A DNA stretch of 6,708 nt from Sulfurovaceae bacterium (GTDB taxonomy: Bacteria; Campylobacterota; Campylobacteria; Campylobacterales; Sulfurovaceae): contig JAOZOG010000073.1 in assembly GCA_029933395.1 (NCBI GenBank), forward strand, positions 1-6,708, written 5' to 3'. The notes below the pieces were generated by a model that ran no database searches, had not been told where the DNA came from, and saw nothing but the letters and a program-made list of their open reading frames with translations. Position numbers and translations under genes: made by a program. Positions 5,816 through 6,708 of the stretch are shown here, one piece after another (position 1 is the first letter of the stretch; each line of letters starts with the position of its first letter).

Positions 5816-6708
5816 ATGAGTACGAAAAAATCAAAGATTAAAAGTATCGTTACCGTTAATGCTTATGACAAGAAGTATTATGTACTGAAAGAGCGTCAAT
5901 TCAGCCCAATCAATAGATTGGTATATAACAGCGCCAATCTGGTTGCCGCTTATGTCAATCAACATGATTTGATCTCTGCCTCCCTCGAAGTGAGCCGAAG
6001 TATTCCGCACGAGGATCTTGAAGATGTGATCGAGATCAAAGCCTATGAAGAGCTCGGGCTCGATCAGGCGGAAGAGTATATTGTAAAGTATACGGAAAGG
6101 GAGAGTGAAGGTGATGTACGCACCTTTGATGTATTTGTTGTCGAACCGGAGGTATTGGAGAGTACTTTTGGTGAAATAGTCAGCAATACGAAGTATATCG
6201 ACCTGCTTGTACCTGCCTCGCTACTCTATCAAACAGTTTACGACAAAGAGTTGCTCGAGAGTGACGGTGTCCACTGCTTTATCTATTTTGGGCAGAAAGA
6301 CACCTTCGCTACTTTCTACAGAAACGGCAAATATCTCTACAGTAAATCCATCGAATACTCTCTTGAGCGTATTTATGATAAGTATTGTGAACTGGTGGGT
6401 GAAAGAGTTGACGAGGAGCAGTTCTTCGCGATACTTGAATCGGAAGGTTTAAAAACAATTCATGCAGATTATCAACAAAATCTGATGAAACTTTTCGGCG
6501 ATATCTTTATTCAGATCAATGATATCATTATTTATGCCAAGCGGGCGTTTGATCTATCGAAAATTGATCAAATGTTTATCGGAAGCACCAAAGGGCCGAT
6601 AGCAGGGTTGGACGAATACAGCGAAAACTATCTTGGTCTTCAATCTTCGGAGTTGAATTTCGACTTTGGTTTCGAGTCGAAAGAGTGGTATACCGATCAG
6701 CTGCAATC
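5816..6708 (+). CDS. PilM/GspL-like actin-fold protein, 5' part (right-truncated by window)
   Basis: The frame is open from the ATG to the window edge, giving 297 visible residues with no stop. No confident family name can be given. The visible part is soluble-looking, rich in acidic residues and tyrosines, with no signal peptide and no membrane segment. Its layout recalls the cytoplasmic actin-like domain of PilM and GspL. An N-terminal beta-rich half includes SRSIPHEDLEDVIEIKAYEE at 60-79, like the PilM segment where a strand leads into the helix that follows ip-x-el. Next comes FIYFGQKDTFATFYRNGKYLYSKSIE (155-180), resembling the second-subdomain beta-hairpin, and then MFIGSTKGPIAGLDEY at 253-268, resembling the late glycine turn followed by a helix. 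In GspL-type proteins a membrane helix follows this domain, and it would fall beyond the window. From memory, Campylobacter has a putative transmembrane protein gene (Cj0660c) after era, possibly the orthologue. The fold assignment is inference. Confidence 0.75.
   Translation, partial: MSTKKSKIKSIVTVNAYDKKYYVLKERQFSPINRLVYNSANLVAAYVNQHDLISASLEVSRSIPHEDLEDVIEIKAYEELGLDQAEEYIVKYTERESEGDVRTFDVFVVEPEVLESTFGEIVSNTKYIDLLVPASLLYQTVYDKELLESDGVHCFIYFGQKDTFATFYRNGKYLYSKSIEYSLERIYDKYCELVGERVDEEQFFAILESEGLKTIHADYQQNLMKLFGDIFIQINDIIIYAKRAFDLSKIDQMFIGSTKGPIAGLDEYSENYLGLQSSELNFDFGFESKEWYTDQLQ

Noticed and set aside
6437..6447. Shared 11-mer GAATCGGAAGG between the last gene and the thiE-era gap (4708-4718)
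   Set aside because: A few 11-base matches are expected by chance in a window of this size, and the flanking sequence does not extend the similarity.

Overview
The window looks like a chromosomal segment of a Campylobacterota (Epsilonproteobacteria) member, probably a free-living sulfur or hydrogen oxidiser of the Sulfurovum/Sulfurimonas kind. This is inferred from protein style, from an inositol-monophosphatase-family gene directly upstream of accD, and from an actin-like-fold gene directly downstream of era. I recall similar pairings in Campylobacter (Cj0128c-Cj0127c and Cj0661c-Cj0660c), but I could not check them. All genes are on the + strand, and no frameshift or broken gene was seen.

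Layout. Positions 1-4705 are a very tight five-gene run: the 3' part of gltB (glutamate synthase large subunit), gltD (small subunit), an inositol monophosphatase/fructose-bisphosphatase-family gene, accD (acetyl-CoA carboxylase carboxyltransferase beta subunit) and a thiE-like thiamine-phosphate synthase gene. Gaps are 1, 2, 22 and 0 nt, so they are probably co-transcribed and partly translationally coupled. A 120-nt gap (4706-4825) follows. It holds a pair of GC-rich palindromic units in inverted orientation (REP/BIME-like) and then a 28-nt AT-rich near-perfect palindrome that overlaps a plausible promoter for era. era (4826-5722) is complete. After a 93-nt AT-rich gap comes the 5' part of a gene running off the right edge. 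Its 297 visible residues resemble the cytoplasmic actin-like domain of PilM/GspL-type proteins.

Functionally, gltBD assimilates ammonia through glutamate, accD commits carbon to fatty acids, thiE completes thiamine phosphate, and era couples 16S rRNA maturation to growth. This is core housekeeping content. The points worth following are the structured 4706-4825 gap, an 8-codon reading frame bridging the phosphatase gene and accD, and the uncharacterised gene after era. No mobile element, CRISPR array, tRNA or rRNA was seen.
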